DNA from: Mytilus edulis
Lineage: Eukaryota > Mollusca > Bivalvia > Mytilida > Mytilidae
Assembly (NCBI RefSeq): GCF_963676685.1
Contig: NC_092354.1
Location: forward strand, 71,846,178 to 71,910,177
Direction: 5' to 3'
Length of the DNA: 64,000 nucleotides
Shown: positions 10,205 to 19,689 of the stretch, one piece after another
Layout: each line of letters starts with the position of its first letter
Position numbering within the stretch: position 1 is the stretch's first letter
Notes under the pieces: model-generated
What the model saw: only the letters and a program-made list of their open reading frames with translations
The model's database searches: none
Told to the model about the DNA's origin: nothing
Made by a program: the position numbers and the translations under genes

Positions 10205-11597
10205 TATATCCCGCCTGAAAATACTCGTTATACGTCTGAAAATGCGATGTCAGAAATTGAAATTGAATTTCTTGAATTACAAAAGAATAGTAACTGTATT
10301 TTTCTTCTTGGTGATTTCAATAGTCGTACTGCAAATGAACAAGATTTTTTTAATACATCTGATTTCGAAGAACATTTAACCGAATTTATAGATGTAAATG
10401 AGTTTAATGACATTCATGTCTTAGACGATCTTAAGATACCAAGAATACGTAATAGTTCTGATACTGTTGTCAATTCATATGGAAGAAAATTAATTCAATT
10501 TTGTAAAAATAATAACATGTATATTTTAAACGGAAGAGTCGGTAAAGACCGAGTACTTGGTAAACCAACAAGTCGAAGTATTAGTGTAGTAGATTATATT
10601 TTATGTACTGCTAATATTTTATGTAAAGTAGATGATTTTAAAGTTTCTGATTTTTGTAATTTATTCTCAGATATACACGCTCCTTTGTGCTTGTCTTTAA
10701 CTGTAAATGGTTGTAATGCTACACAAGGTGAAAGCGAAGTAATTACTGACAAAAATGTACACATTGGTAAATGGAAACACGAAAAGACAATTGAATACAA
10801 AAACAACATTGATGTTGATAAAGTAAACGAATTATTGTTAAATGTAATGTCTAAATATGATGATATAAGTTCAGTTGATCAAGCTACTGTAGATAGTATT
10901 GTAAGTGATATTACGACTGTATTATTGAGTGCAGCAAAAGACACTTTTGGGGTATTTACTAAAAATTCAAAAAACATTGGCGGGGAAGGGAATTTTTCAA
11001 ACAAAGATTGGTTTAATAAAGACTGTAAAAAGGTTAGACAAGAATTTCGAAAAAGCAGAAGACTTTATAAACACTATGGCTCGAATTTATTTAAAGAAAG
11101 ACTTCGACAGTCAGAAAAACATTACAAAAAGGTCATGGACGAGAATATTAAAAAATATAACGAAAACTTGCGCACTAAGATGAGAAATATGCGATTCAAA
11201 AACCCCAGGGAATTTTGGAAAATTTGGAATAAAGTCAAACATAAAAACAATTGTAATATCACCACTGAGTCATTGTTTACTTTTTTTAAAGATATAAACA
11301 AAAATAAGTATGAAGGAGATACTTATGATATTAACAATGATGTTGGTCAAGAATCTTCAAATTCTATGTTAAATGAAAGTATTACAGCTGAAGAAATATT
11401 AAAAGCTATAAAACATATAAAAAATAATAAATCGTCGGGTGACGATATGATTGTTAATGAATACATTTCCTCGTCTATTGATTGTATGATTGATATTTAT
11501 GTGTATATTTTTAATATTATTTTTGATTCGGGTATTTTACCCGAGGCATGGATTATAGGTAATGTCATACCAGTCTTTAAGAACAAAGGTAGATATA
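10205..11597 (+). pseudogene. LINE A ORF2, endonuclease C-half to start of RT
   Basis: A single open frame from the restored junction to the LINE B insertion. It contains LLGDFNSRTAN, SISVVDYILC and LFSDIHAPLCLSL, which are the remaining catalytic blocks of an APE-like endonuclease. A basic linker (KHYKKVMDENIKKYNE) and the approach to the RT domain follow: SITAEEILKAIKHIKNNKSS, DDMIVNEY and WIIGNVIPVFKNKG. This piece has no internal stop or frameshift. Translation runs a few codons into LINE B and stops at 11617. Confidence 0.85.
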
Positions 11598-11929
11598 GGA
11601 GAGGAATACGAATGTAAGATGGAGGCGTAAAATTTTTCGCTCCTCAGATAAGTCAATTATTTGCTATATATGATGTATAATTATGGATAATTCGTAGATG
11701 CTTCAATTTATGCTTAGTTGTGGGACCTTCCGCCCGGATAATTTATCTGATTTAATAATAGAAAATGACATTTTCAGATCTATTTTTTTAAACTTGTGTG
11801 ATATTATCTTCCATTCATAACATACGTAAAATCTAGAGACCATACCTGTAACCCGGGGGTATTGAATATCAAACTGAACTGTAGTCAAGTGTCGCAAAGC
11901 AATTTGAGGCTCTATACGAGTGGATAAAA

Positions 11930-13021
11930 ATGGAAGAAGAAAATGTCAATACCTCCCAAATGTTAAATACCAGCAGAGATGTTCTATACGGGCAACCCGA
12001 ACAAAGCGTAACTTTAGATAATGTCTATCAATTAATGCTAGGTATAAATGAAAGACTTACAACTATCGAAAAGGGAATGTCACAAGTTAATCAAATGAAC
12101 AGAACTTTGACAAATTTAGTAACAAAATTCACTGAAATAAACTCAAAAGTTGCAGAAGCTGAAGGGCAAATTAAAAATTTAAAAAGTAGATGTGATAGCA
12201 ACGATGGAAAAATGTCCCAGATAAAACATGATCACACTGAACTAAATAAAGAAGTTAAAAATATGAAAAAAATCCCAACTGATGCTAATAATAACTTACA
12301 GGGAATTAGCGACTTCATGGACGATTTCAAGGTAAATCACGAAAACAACGTAAAAGATGTAAAATCGGCTAAATCATCCATTAGTAAAGTAGCAAATGAC
12401 CTTGCAGATAACACTTTGGAGCTGAGAAATGAAATTAAAGCAGTCGTCAAAAACGCAAAACAAGAAAATGAAATTCTACAAAGCACCGATATTGACCTTC
12501 AATGCAGATCAATGAAGAATAACTTGGTTTTTACTGGTTTGACGGAAACCGAAGGAGAAAACACTGAAGAAGTTATTAGAACATTTATACAACAGTTCTT
12601 ACATATAACACACAGAATAGAATTCGGCAATGTTCACAGATTTGGATATGGTGCCAAACCAGGCAGACGCGGACGCCCTAGACCGATTGTGGCCAGATTC
12701 TTATATTACAAAGATTTGGCACGATCGCTCTCAAATACATACAGGCTTAAAGGAAAACCGTTTGGGGTTAATCAACAGTTCCCTGAAATAATTGAACAAG
12801 CACGCAAAAGCCTATACCCAGTCATGAAACAGAAACGCATAGAAGGACACACAGTTAAGCTAGTTAGAGACATTTTGTACGTGGATGGTGAAATGTATAA
12901 CGACCAAATTTCGGACATAGAACCTACTGACAGTCTCGCATCTCAAATGCGCACACCGGACCACCATCAAAACCGGAAACGACGTCGACGCATATCTTCG
13001 ACTCCTAACCCAGACAGCTAG
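11930..13021 (+). CDS. LINE B ORF1 protein (L1 ORF1p-like), intact
   Basis: An intact frame of 363 residues from ATG 11930. Residues about 25-180 are a long heptad-rich coiled coil that would make a multimer. The RNA-binding core follows: DLQCRSMKNNLVFTGL, FGNVHRFGYG, RPRPIVARFLYY, KPFGVNQQFPEI and KLVRDILYVDG. The tail is strongly basic (NRKRRRRISS) and ends PDS. This is the layout of L1 ORF1p: trimeric coiled coil, RRM and C-terminal domain. The stop is UAG (13019-13021), and the downstream ORF2 is in the same frame. Homology to LINE A ORF1 is clear in the core (SM..NLVF.G, HRFG, FGVN.QFP) but the N-termini differ. Confidence 0.88.
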   Translation: MEEENVNTSQMLNTSRDVLYGQPEQSVTLDNVYQLMLGINERLTTIEKGMSQVNQMNRTLTNLVTKFTEINSKVAEAEGQIKNLKSRCDSNDGKMSQIKHDHTELNKEVKNMKKIPTDANNNLQGISDFMDDFKVNHENNVKDVKSAKSSISKVANDLADNTLELRNEIKAVVKNAKQENEILQSTDIDLQCRSMKNNLVFTGLTETEGENTEEVIRTFIQQFLHITHRIEFGNVHRFGYGAKPGRRGRPRPIVARFLYYKDLARSLSNTYRLKGKPFGVNQQFPEIIEQARKSLYPVMKQKRIEGHTVKLVRDILYVDGEMYNDQISDIEPTDSLASQMRTPDHHQNRKRRRRISSTPNPDS

Positions 13022-13042
13022 GATTCCAATGGAGATTTTAAT

Positions 13043-14179
13043 ATGTTGAAGAAACAAGGATGTGCAAATAACAGAAAAACAAGTTATGACAAAAATATCT
13101 GTAAAAATGTCAACAGTTCATTAGACTTAAAAATATTGTCGCTCAATTGTTGTGGGATAATGACCAGAATGCAATATCCCGAATTTATAGAACTCGTTAA
13201 ATGTTATGACTTTATCTGCTTGACAGAAACAAAAACTGATGATTTTGATAATGTTGATATACCAGGTTATACTTTTAAATTGAAAAATAGAAAAACTAAA
13301 TCAAAAGTCAAATCAGGTGGTATTGCATTTGGATATAAAAATGAATTAGAAAATTATGTGCAAACAATAGAAACAGAGAGTAATTTAGTATTTTGGGTTA
13401 AAATTTCAGCCAATTATTTAAAAACAGAACCAGATGTTATGATTGGTACAGTGTATATACCACCCGAAAATTCTACCTATAAGGTACCAGATTCAATAAA
13501 TATACTTGAACAAGAATTTCTAAAATTTTCAGTAAACCATGAGTCTATTTTGCTTACTGGTGATTTTAACAGCAGAACTGCTGCCAATTTAGACTTCTAT
13601 GAAATAACAAATACCAATCATGACACATCAGATAATTTTAATATTGATTTTTCAAACAATTTACACAAGTTTCATATGTCACGTTTTAGAAATAGTTGCG
13701 ACAAGACAAAAAACCACTATGGCAATCTACTTTTAGAAATGTGTAGAAATAACAATCTGTTTATTTTAAACGGTAGGGTTGAAGGTGATAAAGAAGGCTT
13801 ATTTACATGTCGCCAGTCAAGTGTGGTTGACTATTTTATTTGTACATATAATTTGTTATCATGTGTTGTAAATATGTCTGTACTTGATTTTTCTACTCTT
13901 TTTTCCGATGTTCATTCGCCTCTGAACTGTAAGCTAGTCTTCAACTCGATTGATAACATCGTCGAATGCGATGACATTTTAATAAACGATTTTACATGCC
14001 ATGAAAGAAAGGGCTTAAAAAAATGGGATTGTGAAAAAGAAGCCGAATTTTTGAGAAATATCGATAGAAATAAAATCGATCAATTAAATAATGATTTAAC
14101 TATGTTGAATACCAGTATACTGGCTCAAGAAAATATTAATAAAATAGTTGAATCTGTAAATGGTTTAATGCTGGATTAA
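13043..14179 (+). CDS. LINE B ORF2 5' portion: APE-type endonuclease
   Basis: An open segment of 378 codons covering the whole endonuclease domain, ended by the premature UAA. All catalytic blocks are present, with Asn-Cys in LSLNCCG, Glu in LTETK, Asp-Asn in GDFNSR, Asp in VVDYF and Asp-His in SDVHSP. The real start may be further upstream by readthrough of the ORF1 UAG. Confidence 0.8.
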   Translation: MLKKQGCANNRKTSYDKNICKNVNSSLDLKILSLNCCGIMTRMQYPEFIELVKCYDFICLTETKTDDFDNVDIPGYTFKLKNRKTKSKVKSGGIAFGYKNELENYVQTIETESNLVFWVKISANYLKTEPDVMIGTVYIPPENSTYKVPDSINILEQEFLKFSVNHESILLTGDFNSRTAANLDFYEITNTNHDTSDNFNIDFSNNLHKFHMSRFRNSCDKTKNHYGNLLLEMCRNNNLFILNGRVEGDKEGLFTCRQSSVVDYFICTYNLLSCVVNMSVLDFSTLFSDVHSPLNCKLVFNSIDNIVECDDILINDFTCHERKGLKKWDCEKEAEFLRNIDRNKIDQLNNDLTMLNTSILAQENINKIVESVNGLMLD

Positions 14180-15133
14180 GCCGAAAAGGTGTTTGGATCT
14201 TTTACATATAAACGACATGAAAAGAAATGTCGAAAAAAAGTTATTAAACCTTGGTTTGACAAAATATGTTGGGAAAAAAGGCGGTGCTTTCGAATAGCAA
14301 AAAGAAGATATAAATACAATAAAACATGTTTAAAAAGAGAGGAGATAAAGAATACAGAACGTGAATATAAGAGGCAAATGAACATTTCTATTAACAAGCA
14401 TAAAAAAGCCATGAGAAAAAAGATGAATGTTTTAAAAAATAGTAATTCTAAAGAATTTTGGAAGATATTGAACTCGTATAAAGAGAAAAAAAGGAATAAT
14501 ATTCCTGTTGATATACTTTTTGAATTTTTCAAAAATTTAAATTCGTTAGATCCTGACGCTGGTGAAGAAACTATTATAGATGAAAATAACGAACTTAATT
14601 CGTTATTAAACAGTTCTATTACGGAAAATGAAATTTTTAAATGCATCAAAAATCTTAAAAATGGCAAAGCTTGTGGCGATGACTTAATCATAAATGAATA
14701 TATTAAGAGCACCACTCAGATTTTCATGCCAATCTATGTAAAACTGTTCAATATTGTATTTGATACTGGAAAAGTGCCTGAACTTTGGCTTGTTGGTAAT
14801 GTTATACCTTTTTATAAAAACAAAGGTGACCAGTCAGATCCCCAAAACTACAGACCTATAACTATATTAAGCTGTATGGGTAAACTTTTTACGTCAATTT
14901 TGAATTTAAGATTGAGTAATTTTTTGGAAGAATATTTGTTGTTAAATGAAAACCAGTTTGGTTTCAGAAAGGGTTATTCTACTATAGACAGCATATTTAC
15001 TCTGCATATTTTATTTGAATTACTGAGACAAAAAAAGAAAAAAAACTTTTTTGTGCTTTTATTGATTTTGCTAAAGCTTTCGATACAGTTTGGAGAACTG
15101 GTCTTTGGTCAAAACTCATTTTACATACAGTGA
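14180..15133 (+). pseudogene. LINE B ORF2 middle: linker and RT fingers
   Basis: Same frame as the endonuclease piece directly after the UAA. A lysine/arginine-rich linker (residues such as KKCRKKVIKPWFDK) precedes the RT N-terminal blocks (KNGKACGDDLIINEY, GNVIPFYKNKGD, NYRPITILSCMGK, ENQFGFRKGYST). The frame is lost at the A-rich stretch encoding RQKKKK. Confidence 0.85.
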
Positions 15134-15325
15134 ATGGGAAGATGTATAACACTATATTTAATATGTATAAAAATGTGAAATCACGAATTTTCAGTGATGG
15201 AGAATATTCAGACTACTTTCCATGTAATGTAGGTGTAAGACAGGGAGAAAATTTATCTCCCATACTTTTTTTCTATTTATCTAAATGATTTAGAAAGCTT
15301 TTTTCAGAACAAAAATATAAGCGGT

Positions 15326-16570
15326 TTGAAATCTTTATCAGATCAGATAGAAAATGAGCTAAATATGTATTTAAAACTGTTTGTTGTATTGTACGCAGAC
15401 GACACTGTACTTATGTCAGAAACACAAGCAGATCTACAAAAACAATTAGACGCTTTAAAGGAATATTGTGATACATGGAAATTAAAAGTCAATATCCCAA
15501 AAAGCAAAATAGTAATTTTTTCTAAAGGTAGACCACTACAAAATGTTAGTTTTAAATATGCTGATATTGAGTTAGATATTGTAGAAGAATTTACATATCT
15601 TGGTGTATTATTTTCTAGAACAGGAAGTTTCACAAAAGCAAAAAAGGCACAAGCTGATAAAGCAACAAGGGCTATGTACGATATTCTGAAAAAGTGGAGA
15701 TTACATAATTTAGATATTAAAAGCCAGCTAGAACTATTTGATAAAGTAGTTAAGCCTATATTATTATACGGGTGTGAAGTCTGGGGAATGGGTAACACCT
15801 CTGTTATAGACCGTGTTCATCTAAAATTTTGCAAATTACTGCTTAATCTTAAAAAGTCCACGCCTGATTGTATGATATATGGGGAGCTTGGCCGATTCCC
15901 ATTGGATATTTTTATTAAATTACGTACTATAAGTTATTGGGAAAAGCTTGTAACTGGGGAAAATAAGAAACTTCCTGTTATTCTATACAATCTTGTTACT
16001 GGTAGTTATAATGGAAATATAGCTTGGTTCAAGAATGTAAAATCTGTGCTTGATAATTGTGGAATATCAAATATATGGAACACTAAATATTTTATAAGTA
16101 AAAACTGGTTGTATGATACTGTTAAATTAAGACTAACTGACCAGTTCAGACAGACATGGTATGCTACTGTACAGAATTCTCCAAAAGCTCTAAATTATAA
16201 GTTATTCAAAAATAGTTTAAATTTCGAATTTTACTTTGATATTTTAGATGACAAAAACATTGCTTCTTTTTGTAGATTTAGAACTTTGAACACAAAAATT
16301 CCTATCGAAATTGGTAGATGGCAAAACATTCAGAGAGAAAATCGTATTTGTACTTTGTGCAATAACGGTGATATTGGCGACGAGTTCCATTACATTTTAG
16401 AATGCTCAGCAATAGACGATAGTAGACAATTGCTACTAAAGAAACCTTTTATAAACATACCAAATATTCTAAAATTTCAAGGTCTCATGAATAGTGGCAA
16501 CCCGTCTGAACTAAACAATTTGTGCAAGTTTATAAGAATTATTATTAAATGCCTAGAATCTCCTGGGTAA
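15326..16570 (+). CDS. LINE B ORF2 3' portion: RT palm YADD to C-terminus
   Basis: An open segment of 414 codons containing LYADDTVLMSE, LKVNIPKSKIVIFSKG, FTYLGVLFSRTGSF, RPILLYGCEVWGM-like KPILLYGCEVWG, IPIEIGRWQNI and a CTLCNNGDIGDEFHYILEC zinc-type motif. It corresponds block for block to the LINE A segment at 16720-18423. Confidence 0.85.
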   Translation: MKSLSDQIENELNMYLKLFVVLYADDTVLMSETQADLQKQLDALKEYCDTWKLKVNIPKSKIVIFSKGRPLQNVSFKYADIELDIVEEFTYLGVLFSRTGSFTKAKKAQADKATRAMYDILKKWRLHNLDIKSQLELFDKVVKPILLYGCEVWGMGNTSVIDRVHLKFCKLLLNLKKSTPDCMIYGELGRFPLDIFIKLRTISYWEKLVTGENKKLPVILYNLVTGSYNGNIAWFKNVKSVLDNCGISNIWNTKYFISKNWLYDTVKLRLTDQFRQTWYATVQNSPKALNYKLFKNSLNFEFYFDILDDKNIASFCRFRTLNTKIPIEIGRWQNIQRENRICTLCNNGDIGDEFHYILECSAIDDSRQLLLKKPFINIPNILKFQGLMNSGNPSELNNLCKFIRIIIKCLESPG

Positions 16571-16684
16571 TCACTTTATGTCTCTATTTTTACATTTGTA
16601 TTTAAAATTTATACTATGTTAATTTATTTGTATATGTCTCTGTACCATTGTACTTTGGTTTACGAGAATAAAGATATATATATA

Positions 16685-18423
16685 ATGCCGAACCACAGAA
16701 TTACCGTCCTATCACTCTTTTGTCATGTCTTGGTAAGATTTTTACTTCTATTTTAAACACTAGATTATGTGATTATCTTGATGAGTACTCTATTTTACTA
16801 GAAAATCAAGCAGGTTTCAGACATGGATACTCAACTACTGATCATTTATTTTCAGTATATGCACTATTCGAGTTACTAAGATTAAGAAAGAAGAAACTTT
16901 ACTGCGCCTTTGTCGACTTTGAAAAGGCCTTTGATTTTATACAGAGAAATTTTTTATTATTTAAACTTTTAGAGAATAATATAAATGGCAAATTTTTCCG
17001 TATTATACAAAATATGTACGAAAATGTAAAATCACGCATTGTATTTAATGGTGAGAAATCAGAGTTATTTACTTGTGAAATGGGTGTAAGACAGGGAGAA
17101 AATCTTTCCCCTGCTCTGTTTGCAATATTTTTAAATGATTTACAGCACTTTTTTGAAGGCAAAGATGTACTTGGTGTAAATTCTATTAGTGATGACCTCG
17201 AACACGAGTTAACAGTATTTTTAAAACTATTTATGTTATTATATGCGGATGACACTGTGATGTTTTCCGAGAGTATTGAAGATTTACAAAACATGTTAAA
17301 TGAATTTGATGATTATTGTGAAAAATGGCAACTCAAAATAAATGTTAACAAGACAAAAGTTCTTATATTCTCCAAAGGGAGACAACCCAAAAATATCAGA
17401 TTTGTTATACAGAATAGAGAATTAGAAATTGTAACTGAGTATAAATACCTCGGTATATTTTTTGCTAGAAGTGGTTCTTTTTTAAAGACCCGAAAATATA
17501 TTTGTGAACAAGCTACAAAAGCAATGTATGGTATTTTAAAAAAGTGTAGACAAAACAGTTTGACTATAGAATGTCAGTTAGACATGTTTGATAAGATAGT
17601 TTTACCTATTCTTCTTTATGGTTCGGAAATTTGGGGATTTGAAAATTTTGATTTGATAGAACGTGTACATTTAAAATTTTGTAAGCTTGTTCTACATCTA
17701 AAACTGAGTACACCTAGCTGTATTGTTTATGCGGAATTGGGTAGATATCCTGTAATTGTTAATGCTAAAGTTCGTATGGTTAGTTTCTTATGTAGATTAC
17801 TATGTGGCAAAGAAAGTAAAATTTCATGTCTTTTAAATAAACTTTTGTATATTAATTTTCATAACTATGGTCTTAACTGTAAATGGATATCATTTGTAAA
17901 AACTGTTTTTGATACATGTGGAATGTCAAATATCTGGTTGAATCAAATGTTAGATAAATGGGTAATTAGGAGTATTGAGTTGAAACTTAAAGACCAGTTT
18001 TTGCAGAATTGCCTAAGCGAAATTAACACTACTCCTAAATGCTTATGTTATAGAATTTTTAAAACTGATATTAAATTAGAAAGCTATTTTTCCAAATTGT
18101 CATTATATAATCAATTTTTATTGTGTAAATTTAGATGTGGAAGTCACCGATTACCTATCGAGACGGGAAGGTGGAATAACATATCAAGAAATGATAGGTT
18201 GTGCCATCTTTGTGAATCAAGAGACGTAGGTGATGAATATCATTATGTTATGTCATGTAATGCTCTAACTCAAGAAAGAAAGAGGTTGTTACCATACTAT
18301 TGTACTCTTCGTCCAAATATTTATAAATATCAACAATTAATGAGCTCTAATAATTATATTGTTCTTGAAAAACTTTGTAGATTTATAAAAATTATAAATG
18401 TGAGGGTCACTCCTCCTGGTTAG
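16685..18423 (+). pseudogene. LINE A ORF2 3' portion: RT catalytic core to C-terminus
   Basis: The continuation of the LINE A RT after the LINE B insert, open throughout. It begins EPQNYRPITLLSCLGKIF, then ENQAGFRHGYSTTD, FVDFEKAFDFI (first catalytic Asp), MGVRQGENLSPALF, YADDTVMFSE, YKYLGIFFARSGSF, LPILLYGSEIWGF, LPIETGRWNNI and the zinc-type motif CHLCESRDVGDEYHYVMSC. It ends VTPPG like the PG end of LINE B. It cannot be expressed as a continuous ORF2 because of the insertions. Confidence 0.87.
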
Positions 18424-18552
18424 TTTGTAATTTAATGTTTATGTTTGTATTGTTCACATGTGCTTCAATATTTAATGTAATTGTTTATATATTCTCTGTA
18501 ACTATGTAATTTGTAGTTTATGAGAAATAAAATTCATTCATTCATTCATTCA
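18424..18552 (+). repeat. LINE A 3' UTR and (ATTC)n tail
   Basis: A short 3' UTR of about 110 bp with GAGAAATAAA, then four to five ATTC repeats (18533-18551). LINE B has the parallel end GAGAATAAA followed by a GATATATA tail. Confidence 0.8.
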
Positions 18553-18756
18553 GAAGTCTTCCTCTTTGCATATCATACAAATTAGAATTGAGTACAACTA
18601 CATTGTAGAATAAAAACTCTAGTCTACTTTATACTTATTTTATAGAAGTTCTGTCCATTTCTGTACAAATCCTTGACGTTTAATAGACTTGACAAAGTAA
18701 TTAATTAAGTTTTTAAACATTTAATCACAGATTGTATATACATGTACATGTATAAC

Positions 18757-18938
18757 CAGTGGCGGATCCAGGGGGGGGGGGGGGGGGGTGGTTCCGGGGG
18801 TGCGCACCCCCCCCTTTATTTTTGCCGATCAATGCATTTGTATCGGGACATATGTTTTGCACCCCCCCCCCCCCCCCTTTTGCCCTGGGTGCCCTGGGTT
18901 AGCACCCCCCCTTTCGAAAATTCCTGCATCCGCCCCTG
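18757..18938. mobile_element. MITE with CAGTGGCGGATCCAG ends
   Basis: The left end CAGTGGCGGATCCAG (18757) matches the right end inverted (CAGGGGCGGATGCAG, ending 18938). ATAAC flanks both sides, a likely 5-bp target duplication. Inside are an 18-base G run and a 16-base C run that are themselves complementary. A related element lies at 25468-25623 and a partial end at 39113-39144. Confidence 0.75.
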
Positions 18939-18952
18939 ATAACCATATCTTA

Positions 18953-19689
18953 ATGTTAGCTGCAAACAAAACTACGGAAGTTTAAGACAAATAACGTTGT
19001 AAACTATATCTTGATTTTGAAGAACATTCTGCAAATAATATGTTTACGGAATTGTTGATGGTTTACCAGTTCAGAAATTTGTAAGCTATTTTTTTCAGCA
19101 AGATAATGGGAATGTAGTCGTAGTCAGACATTGTGGTATTACAGATTTTATGCCATCTTTTAACTCTTGCAACTGCAAAAACATAATGTGTCGATTGGAT
19201 GATCATAACTTCCATTTGTACTAAAAATTTAGAGGCAACTATTTAGCATAGTTTTATTTTAGGAAACTGCAATATTTATCTTCAAAACAAAGATATTCAT
19301 TTAAATGTAAAATGTATTCATATTTGTTTGCTTTAATTATATTTTGTAACTAATGTATGGTGTTCTTTTCTTGCAAATCCAAAATTTCAATTGTGGTATC
19401 TATGATGAGCTTTTTACTCAAATTGAATTAAGACAAAATGACGTAGTTGTAAGCAAACATAGGTTACCGTGCAACCTTCAAAAATGCTAAAATTCGATAT
19501 TGTTTGATTGGCTAGACAGTATAAATTTTAAAAATTACGAAGTAATACAGATACATATATTTATTTACTTACATATAAATTAAAATTAAAATTAAATTAT
19601 GCTACGATGATGGATAATTCATGATGTCTGTTTATAATGATGATTGACTTGTTACGTAGTACAGGTAACATTGAGATTCAGAATGGAAA
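18953..19689. other. AT-rich spacer
   Basis: No gene, element end or strong repeat recognised. Confidence 0.4.

Larger units (their letters stand above)
13022..16570 (+). pseudogene. LINE B ORF2 (endonuclease-reverse transcriptase), three lesions
   Basis: In frame with ORF1 across UAG; the first ATG is at 13043. Endonuclease blocks are ILSLNCCGI, LTETKTDD, LLTGDFNSRT, SVVDYFIC and LFSDVHSPL. A UAA at 14177-14179 interrupts just before AEKVFGSF. RT blocks are GNVIPFYKNKGD, NYRPITILSCMGKLF, ENQFGFRKGYST, IDFAKAFDTVW (first catalytic Asp), VGVRQGENLSPILF and YADDTVL (catalytic Asp pair). Frameshifts lie in an A run near 15032-15051 and a T run near 15265-15272. A C-terminal CTLC...DEFHYILEC motif resembles the zf-RVT zinc motif. 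The protein ends SPG. The ORF would act in target-primed reverse transcription; this copy needs repair of all three lesions to be coding. Confidence 0.87.
11598..16684 (+). mobile_element. LINE B, near full-length, inserted into LINE A
   Basis: A complete-looking non-LTR element of about 5.1 kb: 5' UTR of about 330 bp (11598-11929), ORF1, UAG, ORF2 and a short 3' UTR ending GAGAATAAAGATATATATA. It sits in the LINE A RT domain, whose sequence resumes at AATGCCGAACCACAG. AGATATA occurs at 11591-11597 and again in the AT-rich tail at 16672, so a target duplication of 5-7 bp is likely but blurred by the AT repeat. Coding lesions are one UAA and two homopolymer frameshifts in ORF2. It is younger than LINE A by nesting. 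Confidence 0.88.
7256..18552 (+). mobile_element. LINE A, full coding span, interrupted by two insertions
   Basis: A non-LTR retrotransposon in three pieces: 7256-8988, 10205-11597 and about 16680-18552. It carries an L1-type ORF1 followed, in the same frame after one UAG, by ORF2 with an APE-type endonuclease, reverse transcriptase and a C-terminal Cys/His motif. A 1.2 kb inverted-repeat element interrupts the endonuclease at IVY|IPPEN, and LINE B interrupts the RT domain just after VIPVFKNKG. Removing both inserts rejoins the frame. The 3' end is GAAATAAA followed by ATTC repeats to 18552. The coding lesions are a UAA in ORF1 and two homopolymer frameshifts. The family is related to LINE B but clearly distinct. 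I do not name the clade. Confidence 0.88.

Noticed and set aside
18742..18985. Gly- and Pro-rich short frames
   Set aside because: Caused by G and C runs inside a MITE.
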